NCBI RefSeq assembly: GCF_000010165.1
Contig: NC_012491.1
Span: forward strand, 2,983,501-3,047,500
Source of the DNA: Brevibacillus brevis NBRC 100599
Lineage (GTDB): Bacteria > Bacillota > Bacilli > Brevibacillales > Brevibacillaceae
Direction of reading: 5' to 3'
DNA length: 64,000 nt
Numbering within the stretch: position 1 is the stretch's first letter; each line of letters begins with the position of its first letter. The notes beneath the pieces are model-generated. The model saw nothing but the letters and a program-made list of their open reading frames with translations, was not told where the DNA came from and did no database searches. The position numbers were made by a program, and so were the translations under genes. Positions 19,183 to 28,217 of this stretch are shown here, in pieces.

Positions 19183-20619
19183 ATGAAATTTTGGCAGAGG
19201 ATATTTTTATGTACATTAATCATTTTCGAAATCTTTTTTGTACCGGCATCCATTTACCTGATTAATAGCAGCTTTGAACTCAATCTCAATATGGAGATCC
19301 GTTCCGGGATAAGTGAACAGGATCGATTTGCTAACTCTTTAGAATCAAATCTCTATCTACTTAAAGTTCAAAAATCTTCAACTCCAGATGCAGAAGGGGT
19401 TGGCAAACCAAACATAGATTCCATGATTCGTACGTACTTGGACAACCTCGGAGAACAGGATGTGTATTTAGATGTAATAGATGAAAAAAACGAAGTCATT
19501 TTTAGTCATTTTAAAAATAACAAGATAACTCTTACGAATCGAGAAGAATTAAACATCCCATCTGATAAAGTAAATTACATCATACGGGATCTAGGGGAAA
19601 AGACGTACTTATTTATAGCGAAGAATATTTATTTGGAAAATAATCACTATAAGCTTTCATACGTGAAAGATATTTCGAGTGTTTATGAAAATAGAGAAGA
19701 CTTATTAAGCCTTTTAATCAAGTTAAATGCGCTTGTCTCAGCCATTTTGGTCATTGTTACCATCATCATGAGCATGTTTATCGTAAAACCGATTAATAAA
19801 CTAATCCAGTCAACAAGAATAATTGCCGGCGGGAATTTCAGCGAAAGAGTCATGGTCAAATCGAAAGATGAAATCGGTTTGTTAGCGGAAAATTTCAATT
19901 TGATGGCCGTTGATGTAGAAGATAAAGTAAACCAGCTTAAAAGATCTTCAGAAGACAAGCAAAGGTTTATCGATAACCTGGTACATGAACTTCGGACTCC
20001 TTTAACTTCGATCATCGGCTATGCGGATTATTTACGAACGAATAAATACGATGAAGAGACGTATATCAACTCATTAAGCTTTATCTATGAAGAAGGAAAG
20101 CGGCTAGAGAAACTGACATTTAAGCTGATGGAGCTCATTGTTTTGCGAAAAGAAGATTTTGAGTTAAAAACGGGAAAACTTGACGAACTTTTTGTGGAAA
20201 TCAAACATTCCTTTATTCCAAAGCTGAACATAAAGAATATCGATCTGGAAATATCGACGGAGCATCTGAGTGTTTTCATGGATAAGGATTTGATGAAAAT
20301 TTTGCTTGCAAACCTGATAGACAATGCGATTAAAGCATCGAAGAACAACGATAAAATACTGCTACGCTCATACAAAGATACGGAGTCAAAAATTATTCTT
20401 GAAGTGAAAGATACAGGGATTGGTATTCCTGATGACGACATAAACAAAGTCTTTGAGCCCTTCTTTATGTCCGATAAATCGAGATCGAGAGCGAATGGAG
20501 GAGGCCTCGGGCTCGGGCTTTCATTATGTAAGGAGATAGCTAACATTCATGACGCTGAAATAAGAATAGAAAGTAAGCTCGGTGAAGGTACAATTATCCA
20601 ATTGGTTTTTCGTTGTTAA
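19183..20619 (+). CDS. Sensor histidine kinase
   Basis: 478 residues. Two membrane helices (about 5-27 and 180-205) enclose an extracellular sensor domain of about 150 residues. They are followed by a HAMP linker, the phosphorylated H268 in VHELRTPLTS, and the N, G1 and G2 boxes (LLANLIDNAIKAS, EVKDTGIGIPDDD, GGGLGLGLS). It is the partner of the response regulator just upstream. The stimulus is unknown. Confidence 0.95.
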   Translation: MKFWQRIFLCTLIIFEIFFVPASIYLINSSFELNLNMEIRSGISEQDRFANSLESNLYLLKVQKSSTPDAEGVGKPNIDSMIRTYLDNLGEQDVYLDVIDEKNEVIFSHFKNNKITLTNREELNIPSDKVNYIIRDLGEKTYLFIAKNIYLENNHYKLSYVKDISSVYENREDLLSLLIKLNALVSAILVIVTIIMSMFIVKPINKLIQSTRIIAGGNFSERVMVKSKDEIGLLAENFNLMAVDVEDKVNQLKRSSEDKQRFIDNLVHELRTPLTSIIGYADYLRTNKYDEETYINSLSFIYEEGKRLEKLTFKLMELIVLRKEDFELKTGKLDELFVEIKHSFIPKLNIKNIDLEISTEHLSVFMDKDLMKILLANLIDNAIKASKNNDKILLRSYKDTESKIILEVKDTGIGIPDDDINKVFEPFFMSDKSRSRANGGGLGLGLSLCKEIANIHDAEIRIESKLGEGTIIQLVFRC

Positions 20620-20674
20620 CAACCGGAAGAGGATCGGTTCAATTTTAAAAAAGCATAGTCTGAAAACGTAGAGA

Positions 20675-20720
20675 GGACTGTCCCAAAAGTCATGCACAAT
20701 GACTGCGAGACAGCCTTTTT
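20675..20720 (+). terminator. Terminator of the two-component operon
   Basis: A two-part hairpin: outer GGACTGTC (20675-20682) with GACAGCC (20709-20715), inner AGTCAT (20688-20693) with ATGACT (20699-20704), then TTTTT (20716-20720). The outer arm resembles the CTGTCCCAAAAGTC ends of some insertion sequences, so it may descend from an IS end. Confidence 0.75.
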
Positions 20721-20748
20721 CTTTCAAACAAGCATGTCATTAACTCCA

Positions 20749-20826
20749 TTCTTACTAAATTGTAAGAAAGAAGGTCAAAATCGTTAGACAAGAGTCATTC
20801 AATTACAGGAAAGTCTCGTCTATAAT
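20749..20826 (+). promoter_or_regulatory. Promoter with upstream dyad for the anchored protein-ABC operon
   Basis: TTCTTAC (20749-20755) and GTAAGAA (20762-20768) form a perfect 7-6-7 dyad. About 30 bp further on TTCAAT (20798-20803) and a consensus TATAAT (20821-20826) are spaced by 17 bp. A poor -35 with an upstream dyad suggests activation by one of the neighbouring OmpR-type regulators (inference). Confidence 0.55.
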
Positions 20827-20860
20827 CCATACATAAATCGTTTATAAGGGAGCAATTAAG

Positions 20861-21580
20861 ATGAAAAAAGTAATAGGGTTCTTGTTGGCTATTGTCATTT
20901 TTGGAGGGATTGGATACGGTGTAAACCGATTTGTAGAAGGTCCATCACAACCGGTCGATGGCGTTCTCGTAATCGGCACAGAAAAAGATGCGAATAAGGT
21001 CAAAGAGTTGTATAAAGATAACACCAAACAAGCGATGGACTACAAAATCAAATTAGTTACAACGATAAAAAAGACGAAACGGACAGAGCAAGAGCAGAAA
21101 GAAACGGGTCAAGAATTTGAAACTAGAGAGATCAAATATTCGGTTGTTACTCGATCCACTGCTGAGCAATTCGTCAAGAAGGGGATTCTCAGAGCCAGAC
21201 AAGAGCCAAACAGCACATCTATTATTTCAGACCCTGTTACCAGCATAAAACAATTATCGAATGGTCAAAATCTGCTTTACTCTTATAGTGATTATGAAAT
21301 GAAGAATGGCCAAATTGATTTGAACGGCAAGATGGTACCTGTTGAGCATGTGAACCATCAGATGTGGATCGGGTATATACCACAAGCGGATCTTGTTATC
21401 GTTGACGACCAGACTTACAACCAATTAACCGAAGCAGAGTCAACGCTCTCCTTGATCCAGTTTGAAAATCGAAGCTTCGATTATAAGAAGAAAGATCAGG
21501 TGAACCAAGTCTTACAAGAAATCGGGAACGTATACGCAAACAGTGAAGACAAAGTAAACTTCGTAGACGTACAAGATTGA
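20861..21580 (+). CDS. Membrane-anchored accessory protein of unknown function
   Basis: 239 residues. A single N-terminal hydrophobic segment (about 4-24) without a lipobox cysteine anchors it. The rest is polar, charged and predicted extracellular. I do not recognise a domain. It lies 25 bp before a MacB-type ATPase and FtsX-type permease, so it is probably an accessory subunit or substrate-sensing partner of that transporter; that role is inferred from position only. Confidence 0.7.
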   Translation: MKKVIGFLLAIVIFGGIGYGVNRFVEGPSQPVDGVLVIGTEKDANKVKELYKDNTKQAMDYKIKLVTTIKKTKRTEQEQKETGQEFETREIKYSVVTRSTAEQFVKKGILRARQEPNSTSIISDPVTSIKQLSNGQNLLYSYSDYEMKNGQIDLNGKMVPVEHVNHQMWIGYIPQADLVIVDDQTYNQLTEAESTLSLIQFENRSFDYKKKDQVNQVLQEIGNVYANSEDKVNFVDVQD

Positions 21581-21605
21581 GTTTGGTTGATGAGAGGGTG
21601 ACTGT

Positions 21606-22292
21606 ATGGAAGTTGTACGAATGGAAAACGTAGTAAAAAGTTATGGGGAAGGAAATAGCAAGGTAGATGCGTTAAAAGGAATTCACCTTTCGATTCAGCA
21701 AGGAGAGTTTGTTTCCATTGTAGGTGTTTCCGGCTCTGGTAAAAGTACACTGCTGCATATTTTAGGCGGGTTGGATCGTCCAACTTCAGGACAAGTACTC
21801 ATTGGGGATCATAATATTTACGATTATACAGATGATGAGCTTTCCATATTCAGAAGAAGAAAGGTCGGGTTTATTTTTCAATTTTTTAATTTGATCCCGG
21901 TATTGAATGTCCAGGAAAATATCGCGTTGCCCATGTTATTGGATGAGGAACCGATAGATATGAAGTATCTGGATGAACTTATTGAAATCCTGGGTCTCCA
22001 TGAACGGAAAGACCACTTGCCTTCCGAATTATCGGGCGGTCAACAGCAACGGGTCTCCATCGGCAGAGCCTTAATGAATCGGCCGCATTTGATTTTGGCG
22101 GATGAGCCCACTGGGAATCTGGATACACGAAATACGAAGGAAGTCATAGATTTATTACGATTGACTGCCAGAAAATATAATCAAACCATTGTCTTGATTA
22201 CTCACGATCTCGCGATTGCTTCGGCTTCTGACCGGATCATCGCGATAGAAGACGGTACGATCATTTCAGACCAACGGCTTGCTGCGAATTAG
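21606..22292 (+). CDS. ABC transporter ATPase (MacB/LolD/BceA class)
   Basis: 228 residues. Walker A is GVSGSGKST at 40-48, the Q-loop follows in FIFQFFNLIPVLNV, the signature is LSGGQQQRV, Walker B is LILADEPTGNLD and the switch histidine is in LITHD. The GNLD after Walker B and the short length mark the MacB/LolD/BceA group that works with FtsX-type permeases. It precedes its permease gene. Confidence 0.95.
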   Translation: MEVVRMENVVKSYGEGNSKVDALKGIHLSIQQGEFVSIVGVSGSGKSTLLHILGGLDRPTSGQVLIGDHNIYDYTDDELSIFRRRKVGFIFQFFNLIPVLNVQENIALPMLLDEEPIDMKYLDELIEILGLHERKDHLPSELSGGQQQRVSIGRALMNRPHLILADEPTGNLDTRNTKEVIDLLRLTARKYNQTIVLITHDLAIASASDRIIAIEDGTIISDQRLAAN

Positions 22293-22316
22293 CCAAAAGA
22301 TTGGAGGAGAATGATT

Positions 22317-24305
22317 TTGATCAGCAGCTATAAACAATTAAGCAGCAAGTATTTAAAGGGGAATATGAAACAAACGATTTTGACCTTGATCGGAATCATA
22401 CTCTCTGTCGCGTTAATTTCGACAGTCGGCCTTTTTATGAAAGGATCACAACTATCCCAAATCGAGAATATCAAGAAGGTAAACGGGTTTTCTTTTCATC
22501 TCGGTATTTCCAATTACGATGAAGCACTATTAAACAAAATCAAATATAATCCCCAAATTGCTTCGTATGGCTTGATGGCTCAGGGCGGAATCGTTCCAGT
22601 TGGAAATGGAGATGTTTCTGTTCAAAAGAATTTCGCTGATCATAGCGCATTGGCGTTTTTAACCTACAGTCTCGCTGATGGCAGATTACCAGCCAATGAG
22701 CATGAAGCAGCTGTCGATACATGGACGCTTCCTTTTATGAAAAAGGGTCTCCAGATCGGTGACTCATTTGAATTGGATGGTCAAACCTATCAACTGGTTG
22801 GTTTACTGGATAATCGGGCGTTCACTCAGAAAGATAAAGTGGGGCGTTTCCTAACCTATAAACATGATTTTGCTATCGGAGAGGGTAGGATCTTAGCCGA
22901 AATAAACGAGAAAGCCGACTTTAGAGAGGTTATAGATGAGATAAAATCACTTACGAAAGACGAGAATCTGGTTATCAATGAGGAAATGATTAGGGTTTTG
23001 AAACCGGGATCGAATCAATCGATTTTGGCCGTGCTCGTTATCGTCATCAGTATTGTTGTGATCGCGACAGTTGTGGTGATATACAACGCTTTTCAAATCA
23101 GCGTCGTAGAGCGAATGAAGCAGTTCGGCTTGCTCCGAAGCATAGGTGCTACGCGAAAGCAAATTAGACAAATCGTGATGAGAGAAGCGGCTGTGCTGGC
23201 TGTCATCGCCATACCAGTTGGACTTGTATGTAGCATAGTGGCGGTCGCTGCTCTCCAATCCATTTTCTCGATCATTTTAGAAGATGGTGCAGGTGTTTCG
23301 TTCTTTCATATCGATTGGTGGATTTTATTCATCAGTTCGATCATTACGCTGACGGCCGTACTAGCGTCCAGTTATTACCCGGCTTTTTTTGCGGGCAGAA
23401 TATCTCCACTGTTGGCAATCAGCAGCAGATTATCCATAAAAAAAGAGGCGATTAAAAAACATAAGAATAACGTGTTGAAAAAACCGTTATCTTTTCCCAT
23501 GAGCCTGGCTTTGAAAAATGTCAAAAGAAATAAAAATCGTTATACCATTACGATTCTATCCATCATTATATCCAGTGTCTTGTTTATTACCTTTTCGTCT
23601 ATGATGGATATCGCATTTGCATCCAAATATGTGAAAAATTTATCTACGAAAACAGATCTATCCATCTATCTGAAACAAGATCATGAGGATACTTCAGCAG
23701 AAAGACAGCAAATTTTGGAGCTTTTGAAGTCAGTTGAAAATGTATCCGGAGTGAAGGAACAAGACCTCCATTTTGAAATCGATTTGAAGGATAAGACGCA
23801 ATCTCTTGCAACTGTTGCTCACATCGAGGACTCTGTTGGAAAAAAACACGCCATTTCCATTGTGAATCACATTGATGAGAATAAAGTGAAGCAGGATTCG
23901 GAGCTCGTCATAAAAGTGCTGGTATACAGTTTTATCACCGTCATTTCTTTGATTGGCAGTGTCAATATCCTCAACACGATTACGATCAGCATCATCATCA
24001 GACGAAAAGAACTGGCCGCGTTAAAATCTATAGGCATGTCACAAAGGGATTTGAAAAAAATGATCATCTATGAAGCGCTGATATATGGTTTTTTTGGAAG
24101 TTTACAAGGGATCTTTTTCGGTTGTATACTTTCTTATATTATCTATTTGGCGGCTTCCGGTGTCTTGAAGGTCGAATGGACGATCCCCTACGAAGCTTGT
24201 CTCATTACGTTTGTTTCAGCTTTGCTCATCAGCTTTTTATCTGTTCTATTACCACTGAGAAAAATTCAAAAAGATAATCTTATCGATGTTATCAGGGAAC
24301 AATGA
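22317..24305 (+). CDS. FtsX-type ABC transporter permease, TTG start likely
   Basis: 662 residues from TTG 22317. The in-frame ATG at 22311 is only 1 bp behind GGAGGAG (22303-22309), while TTG 22317 has a normal 7-bp spacing. The protein has an N-terminal helix (about 20-42), a large extracellular domain, three helices near 235-360 (first FtsX domain), a second extracellular loop and a second FtsX domain at the C-terminus. The architecture is that of MacB-like or LolC-like mechanotransmission permeases, which often handle peptides or lipids at the cell surface. It ends at a terminator (24314-24340). Confidence 0.9.
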   Translation: MISSYKQLSSKYLKGNMKQTILTLIGIILSVALISTVGLFMKGSQLSQIENIKKVNGFSFHLGISNYDEALLNKIKYNPQIASYGLMAQGGIVPVGNGDVSVQKNFADHSALAFLTYSLADGRLPANEHEAAVDTWTLPFMKKGLQIGDSFELDGQTYQLVGLLDNRAFTQKDKVGRFLTYKHDFAIGEGRILAEINEKADFREVIDEIKSLTKDENLVINEEMIRVLKPGSNQSILAVLVIVISIVVIATVVVIYNAFQISVVERMKQFGLLRSIGATRKQIRQIVMREAAVLAVIAIPVGLVCSIVAVAALQSIFSIILEDGAGVSFFHIDWWILFISSIITLTAVLASSYYPAFFAGRISPLLAISSRLSIKKEAIKKHKNNVLKKPLSFPMSLALKNVKRNKNRYTITILSIIISSVLFITFSSMMDIAFASKYVKNLSTKTDLSIYLKQDHEDTSAERQQILELLKSVENVSGVKEQDLHFEIDLKDKTQSLATVAHIEDSVGKKHAISIVNHIDENKVKQDSELVIKVLVYSFITVISLIGSVNILNTITISIIIRRKELAALKSIGMSQRDLKKMIIYEALIYGFFGSLQGIFFGCILSYIIYLAASGVLKVEWTIPYEACLITFVSALLISFLSVLLPLRKIQKDNLIDVIREQ

Positions 24306-24313
24306 TAAAATGG

Positions 24314-24340
24314 GCCTGGCTATTTTATAGTCGGGCTTTT
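24314..24340 (+). terminator. Terminator after the ABC permease
   Basis: GCCTGGCTAT (24314-24323) and ATAGTCGGGC (24327-24336) pair with two G-T pairs around a 3-nt loop, followed by TTTT (24337-24340). Confidence 0.75.
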
Positions 24341-24390
24341 CGGTTTGGTCAATAGCTGAACACTGGAATGAAAATGAGGAGATGACAACC

Positions 24391-25089
24391 TTGCATAAAA
24401 TATTGCTTGTGGAAGATGATGAGGCGCTTGGTCTAGCCATCGAATTCTCATTGAGAAATGAAGGCTATGAAGTGGTCAGAGCCTCTAGTGTAAAAGAAGC
24501 GAAACACCAGTTTGATCAACAACCTTTTGATTTGGCGATCCTGGATGTCGGTCTTCCAGATGGAAACGGCTATGATTTATGTCTGCATTTCAAAAAACTA
24601 AATGATTCATCGGTTATTATCTTCTTAACGGCCTTGGATGAAGAAGCAAATGTAGTAATGGGCCTGGATATTGGCGGGGACGATTATATAACGAAACCAT
24701 TCCGAGTCAAGGAATTCATGTCCAGAGTGAAAGTGCAATTGCGCAAACGTGGGAGAGTAGAAACTTCTTCTATCACCTTAGTATCTGAAAATATAAAAAT
24801 GGATACGAACCTCGTCAAGGCTTATAAAAATCAGGAAAGCATTCCATTAACCAATCTTGAATACAAGCTTCTGCTAACTTTCATGATGAACGCCCATAAA
24901 GCACTAAAAAGAGATGATCTCCTGATGAAAGTATCGGAAGGAGAAGATGCTTTTTTTGATGAAAACACGCTATCTGTATACATTAAGCGTCTAAGAGCTA
25001 AAGTGGAAGATGACCCCAAAAATCCGGAGTTTATCGTTACCCAAAGAGGATTAGGTTATCGGTGGAATAAGGATGTGAGTAGAGAGTAA
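24391..25089 (+). CDS. OmpR-family response regulator, TTG start likely
   Basis: 232 residues from TTG 24391. GAGGAG (24376-24381) lies 9 bp before this TTG but directly abuts the in-frame ATG at 24382, so TTG is the better start. The receiver domain has E8-D9-D10, phospho-acceptor D52 (LAILDVGLP) and the lysine of YITKPFR; the C-terminal winged helix ends with IVTQRGLGYRW. It is followed by its sensor kinase 1 bp downstream and probably regulates the upstream transporter. Confidence 0.93.
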   Translation: MHKILLVEDDEALGLAIEFSLRNEGYEVVRASSVKEAKHQFDQQPFDLAILDVGLPDGNGYDLCLHFKKLNDSSVIIFLTALDEEANVVMGLDIGGDDYITKPFRVKEFMSRVKVQLRKRGRVETSSITLVSENIKMDTNLVKAYKNQESIPLTNLEYKLLLTFMMNAHKALKRDDLLMKVSEGEDAFFDENTLSVYIKRLRAKVEDDPKNPEFIVTQRGLGYRWNKDVSRE

Positions 25090-25090
25090 G

Positions 25091-26329
25091 ATGATGAAGA
25101 ATACCGAATTGAAAAGGTATATGACGATACTGGCCGTTCTGTTATCACTATTTACCATTTACCAGTTTATTGCCCATCAACTGTTATATGATGCTTTGAA
25201 ACACGACTCCATTGCAACCTGGGGTGAAATTACGGCTAGATTGGTTGAACAAAATCCCGAGAATGAAGCGGAAATTATGAAAGTCTTAACAAGTCACGCA
25301 TCTAATTCAAGTGTGTACCAGGAAAAAGGAAGAGAGCTCTTTAGACAGTATGGATTATATGAAGATTTGGAATCAGAGCTTTTTCCCCTTTTAAATAAAC
25401 ATATTTCCAGCCATAATCAATGGATGTATTGGGGATTGATTTGTTTCGGTTTAATGTTGCTTGGAGCAAGCTATATGCAATACAAGATGGTCTTCCATAA
25501 AATTAGACAACTTACTTCTTCAGCAAAAAAAATAATCGATGGGGACTACTCGGTAGTCATCAATGAAAATAAGGAAGGGGATCTCGCTAAACTAGCGGCT
25601 TCCTTCCGTTCCATGAAAAATATTATTCGAAAAAGCATGCAGGATCTTCTGGAAGAGAAAGAGTTTTTAGCACAAATGCTGCAAGATATCTCCCATCAAT
25701 TAAAAACGCCTCTTTCAACGATATCCATCTACAATGAGATGTTGTTGAATGCAGAACTGTCTCGTCAGCAGCAAGTTCAACTCCTGCAAAATAATGAAGT
25801 TCAAATCTCCAGAATGAATGTCTTAATACAAAATTTATTAAAAGTAGCGAAAATTGACGCCAACGCTATTTCATTTGATAGAGAGCCAGCCAATTTGGTG
25901 GAGACGATCGATGAAGTTCTAGATCGCTTGACAAGCATGATCAGTGATAAGCATATAGCGATTGACTGGGATGCGCCGAAGGAAATCGTCGTTGCCCACG
26001 ATAAACTATGGATGCAGGAAGCATTGTTGAACCTGCTGAAGAATGCGATCGAGCATTCCAAACCCAGCAGTACAATCATGATTCAAGTAAAAGATACGCC
26101 GATCTATACAGAGTTGGTGATACAAGACTTTGGAGAAGGAATCGCACCTGAAGAATTATCGCATATTTTTGATCGATTCTACAAAGCAACAGGTTCGAAA
26201 AAGCAGGATTCGACTGGAATTGGATTGGCGCTAGTCAAAGCCATTATCGAAGCACATCATGCCTTGATGAAAGTGGAGAGTGAAAAAGACAGCTTTACAA
26301 GATTTACGATTACTTTCATGAAATTTTAA
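25091..26329 (+). CDS. Sensor histidine kinase
   Basis: 412 residues. Two membrane helices (about 10-30 and 112-130) flank an 80-residue extracellular loop; a HAMP region, H202 in DISHQLKTPLS and the N/G boxes (LLNLLKNAIEHS, DFGEGIAPEEL, STGIGLALVKA) follow. It is paired with the response regulator upstream. With the MacB/FtsX-type transporter next to it, the set resembles modules that detect cell-envelope antibiotics, but the sensor loop is larger than in BceS-type kinases. Confidence 0.93.
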   Translation: MMKNTELKRYMTILAVLLSLFTIYQFIAHQLLYDALKHDSIATWGEITARLVEQNPENEAEIMKVLTSHASNSSVYQEKGRELFRQYGLYEDLESELFPLLNKHISSHNQWMYWGLICFGLMLLGASYMQYKMVFHKIRQLTSSAKKIIDGDYSVVINENKEGDLAKLAASFRSMKNIIRKSMQDLLEEKEFLAQMLQDISHQLKTPLSTISIYNEMLLNAELSRQQQVQLLQNNEVQISRMNVLIQNLLKVAKIDANAISFDREPANLVETIDEVLDRLTSMISDKHIAIDWDAPKEIVVAHDKLWMQEALLNLLKNAIEHSKPSSTIMIQVKDTPIYTELVIQDFGEGIAPEELSHIFDRFYKATGSKKQDSTGIGLALVKAIIEAHHALMKVESEKDSFTRFTITFMKF

Positions 26330-26365
26330 TTATGTATGCACAAAGCCGAATGGAAGGACTACCGT

Positions 26366-26794
26366 ATGATACCTATGAGCACTTGTAACAAGCGCTCCGC
26401 GTGTCGATGGAGAGACAGGGGCGCCTATATCGTGGCCGTTTTTGTTGTTATGGCTTTGGGCTTAGGGTCCAGAGCGTTCGCTGATGTGTTGCCTGTCTTT
26501 GTAGCGGAGCATTTTGGCGATGCATTATGGGCTTGCATGATCTACTTCGGCTTTCGCACTTGTTATGCTCACAAAAAGATTTCTTTCTCGCTGTGGTGCA
26601 GCCTCGCGTTTTGCTTTGCGATCGAGGCCAGCCAATTGTATCAGGCCGATTGGATCAATTACTTCAGGGGAACAACTCTTGGGGCGTTGGTATTAGGAAA
26701 GGGCTTTTTGACGGCGGACCTTGTGCGGTACACTGCGGGAGCTTCTGTCGCTTTTCTGCTCGACCTAGCTTGGCCTTGGCGTAAGAGCTTGTGA
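26366..26794 (+). CDS. DUF2809-like small membrane protein
   Basis: 142 residues from ATG 26366, supported by GGAAGGA (26352-26358); the frame also has an ATG at 26336 without a site. Four hydrophobic segments are visible, with the family-like stretches ASQLYQADWINYFRGTTLGALVLG and YFGFRTCYA. DUF2809 proteins are small integral membrane proteins of unknown function. It follows the kinase gene closely and may be cotranscribed. A hairpin at 26953-26996 ends the unit. Confidence 0.75.
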   Translation: MIPMSTCNKRSACRWRDRGAYIVAVFVVMALGLGSRAFADVLPVFVAEHFGDALWACMIYFGFRTCYAHKKISFSLWCSLAFCFAIEASQLYQADWINYFRGTTLGALVLGKGFLTADLVRYTAGASVAFLLDLAWPWRKSL

Positions 26795-26952
26795 TTTTTG
26801 GCGGATTATTATACTTCAGGGCCATTTTTATATCTGAGCGAAGAGAGCTTTCATTTGCTCTTACAGTCCAATGATGTAGTAGCGGCTAAACATTATTGGA
26901 AAGATTTCCAGGAAAGTACGGAACAGAACGGGAATGTTCATTCAAAAATAAC

Positions 26953-26996
26953 AGCGGTCAATCTAAGACTTTATGTTCAGGTCTTAGGTGGCCGCT
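26953..26996 (+). terminator. Terminator after the DUF2809 gene
   Basis: AGCGG (26953-26957) with CCGCT (26992-26996) and CTAAGAC (26963-26969) with GTCTTAG (26981-26987) form a long interrupted stem, followed by ATTTCATTT. Confidence 0.7.
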
Positions 26997-27106
26997 ATTT
27001 CATTTAGTGGAGTCAGTTCAAAACCAATTTATGGGAAATTAGGCGAACGAGATAGGCGGAAAATCCATAACGTAAAGTGTGTGAAAGCCAATGGAGGAGG
27101 AAATTT

Positions 27107-27577
27107 ATGTACGGGTGGTATCCACAAGAGGGCTATTATCCAATTTCAGCGGGAGAAGGTAGACACTACAACAATTACGAATTGCTGAGACATATTGCCA
27201 GATTAGAACGACATCTGGCGGAGGTACAAGATGCCATGTCAGCATGTACAAAAAAGAATGGTGGATTAAAAAAGGATTTAGAAGTGGTCAGACAGCAGAG
27301 CTCAGTGCAAACTCAAAATGATCAAACTTATCAACAGCCAGCAGTAGATAAAGTAAATGTCAAATGTATAGAAGCGACAGAGTCATCCGTAACCTTTGAA
27401 ATATCAGGAAGAAGATTAACATTTGACAGCGATTATTATGGTAATTATGTAGGCGAGTATACTCCTGGTAAAGAGTACGTAGCCATGGGGGATTATGGAG
27501 CGGGGCAAATCTATCTAACCATTAAGGATGATAATGAAATTTGGCATACATTTAGATATTCACGTATCCAATCGTAA
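27107..27577 (+). CDS. Small hypothetical protein
   Basis: 156 residues from ATG 27107; GGAGGAGGAAA lies directly upstream, so this start beats the in-frame ATG at 27077. The N-terminus is rich in Tyr and Gly (MYGWYPQEGYY) like some spore-coat proteins; residues 25-60 form a predicted coiled coil (LLRHIARLERHLAEVQDAM), and the C-terminal half is beta-rich (VTFEISGRRLTFDSDYYG). No signal peptide. I do not recognise the family; a spore-surface role is a guess from composition. Confidence 0.65.
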   Translation: MYGWYPQEGYYPISAGEGRHYNNYELLRHIARLERHLAEVQDAMSACTKKNGGLKKDLEVVRQQSSVQTQNDQTYQQPAVDKVNVKCIEATESSVTFEISGRRLTFDSDYYGNYVGEYTPGKEYVAMGDYGAGQIYLTIKDDNEIWHTFRYSRIQS

Positions 27578-27613
27578 TTGATAAGATGTGCTCATAGATT
27601 GCTTTTTGATTCT

Positions 27614-27676
27614 TGTCGAGTGATATAACCAAGGATACTGACTGCGTTTGCCAGAAAATGCTTATGTCACTCGACA
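27614..27676. repeat. Inverted repeat in a gene-free stretch
   Basis: TGTCGAGTGA (27614-27623) and TCACTCGACA (27667-27676) are perfect 10-bp arms around 43 bp. The element lies in a 366-bp stretch without genes. It could be a miniature mobile-element remnant or a structured RNA; no T-run or target duplication was seen. The rest of the stretch holds a TGCCTT/AAGGCA hairpin (27841-27864) and the sdpR operator. Confidence 0.45.
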
Positions 27677-27876
27677 TTGTACACACTTTGAGATTTGCAA
27701 GGTAAGCAAATAGTTAGCCCCAACCAAAGAAGTGGCAGACTGATGACATTATGAATGCTTAGTTGGGATGAATTGTATGTAATGGTTGGAAAAAAATAGT
27801 GTTTATGGTAGGATTGATATACAGATAAACGATCCAGTAGTGCCTTACAAGTTGGCACAAGGCATTTCTCAATTCA

Positions 27877-27913
27877 ATATTTAGATAAATTTCTAAATTT
27901 CTAAATATCTAAA
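27877..27913 (+). promoter_or_regulatory. Operator-like dyad and iterons ahead of sdpR
   Basis: ATATTTAGA (27877-27885) and TCTAAATAT (27900-27908) form a perfect 9-bp dyad. TCTAAA is repeated at 27892, 27900 and 27908, exactly 8 bp apart. This is a plausible binding site for the ArsR-type repressor encoded 30 bp downstream. Confidence 0.55.
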
Positions 27914-27943
27914 AATGATGTATGAAAGTAGGATCGATTGATT

Positions 27944-28201
27944 ATGTCAATGAATTATGCATTTAAGGCACTCTCTGATCCCACAAGAAGAAAAATTCTT
28001 GACCTGTTGAGGGAGAAAGATATGACGGCTGGAGAAATAGCTGACCATTTTCAAATGACAAAGCCCAGCATCTCCCACCACCTCAGTTTGTTGAAACAGG
28101 CACAAATGGTTTACGACGAACGAAAAGGGCAAAACATCTACTACTCACTGAATACGACTGTTTTTCAAGACTTATTAAAATGGTTTATCCAATTTCATTA
28201 G
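27944..28201 (+). CDS. sdpR: ArsR-family repressor, SdpR-like
   Basis: 85 residues from ATG 27944, 9 bp after AGGAT. It is a winged helix of the ArsR group: AFKALSDPTRRKILDLLREKD, then the recognition helix region MTKPSISHHLSLLKQAQ and the wing ERKGQNIYY. No metal-binding cysteine motif is present, as in SdpR, which is an autorepressor in Bacillus subtilis released by SdpI. The next gene encodes an SdpI-like protein, 16 bp downstream, which supports the assignment. It probably binds the dyad at 27877-27908. Confidence 0.8.
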   Translation: MSMNYAFKALSDPTRRKILDLLREKDMTAGEIADHFQMTKPSISHHLSLLKQAQMVYDERKGQNIYYSLNTTVFQDLLKWFIQFH

Positions 28202-28217
28202 AAAGTGAGGGAATCAC

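Noticed and set aside
20675..20720. Possible insertion sequence end (CTGTCCCAAAAGTC-like arm)
   Set aside because: No transposase frame or second end nearby; the hairpin with T-run works as a terminator of the two-component operon.
26798..27007. Small open frame of 69 codons starting at TTG
   Set aside because: No ribosome binding site, and the frame runs through the terminator hairpin 26953-26996 downstream of the DUF2809 gene.
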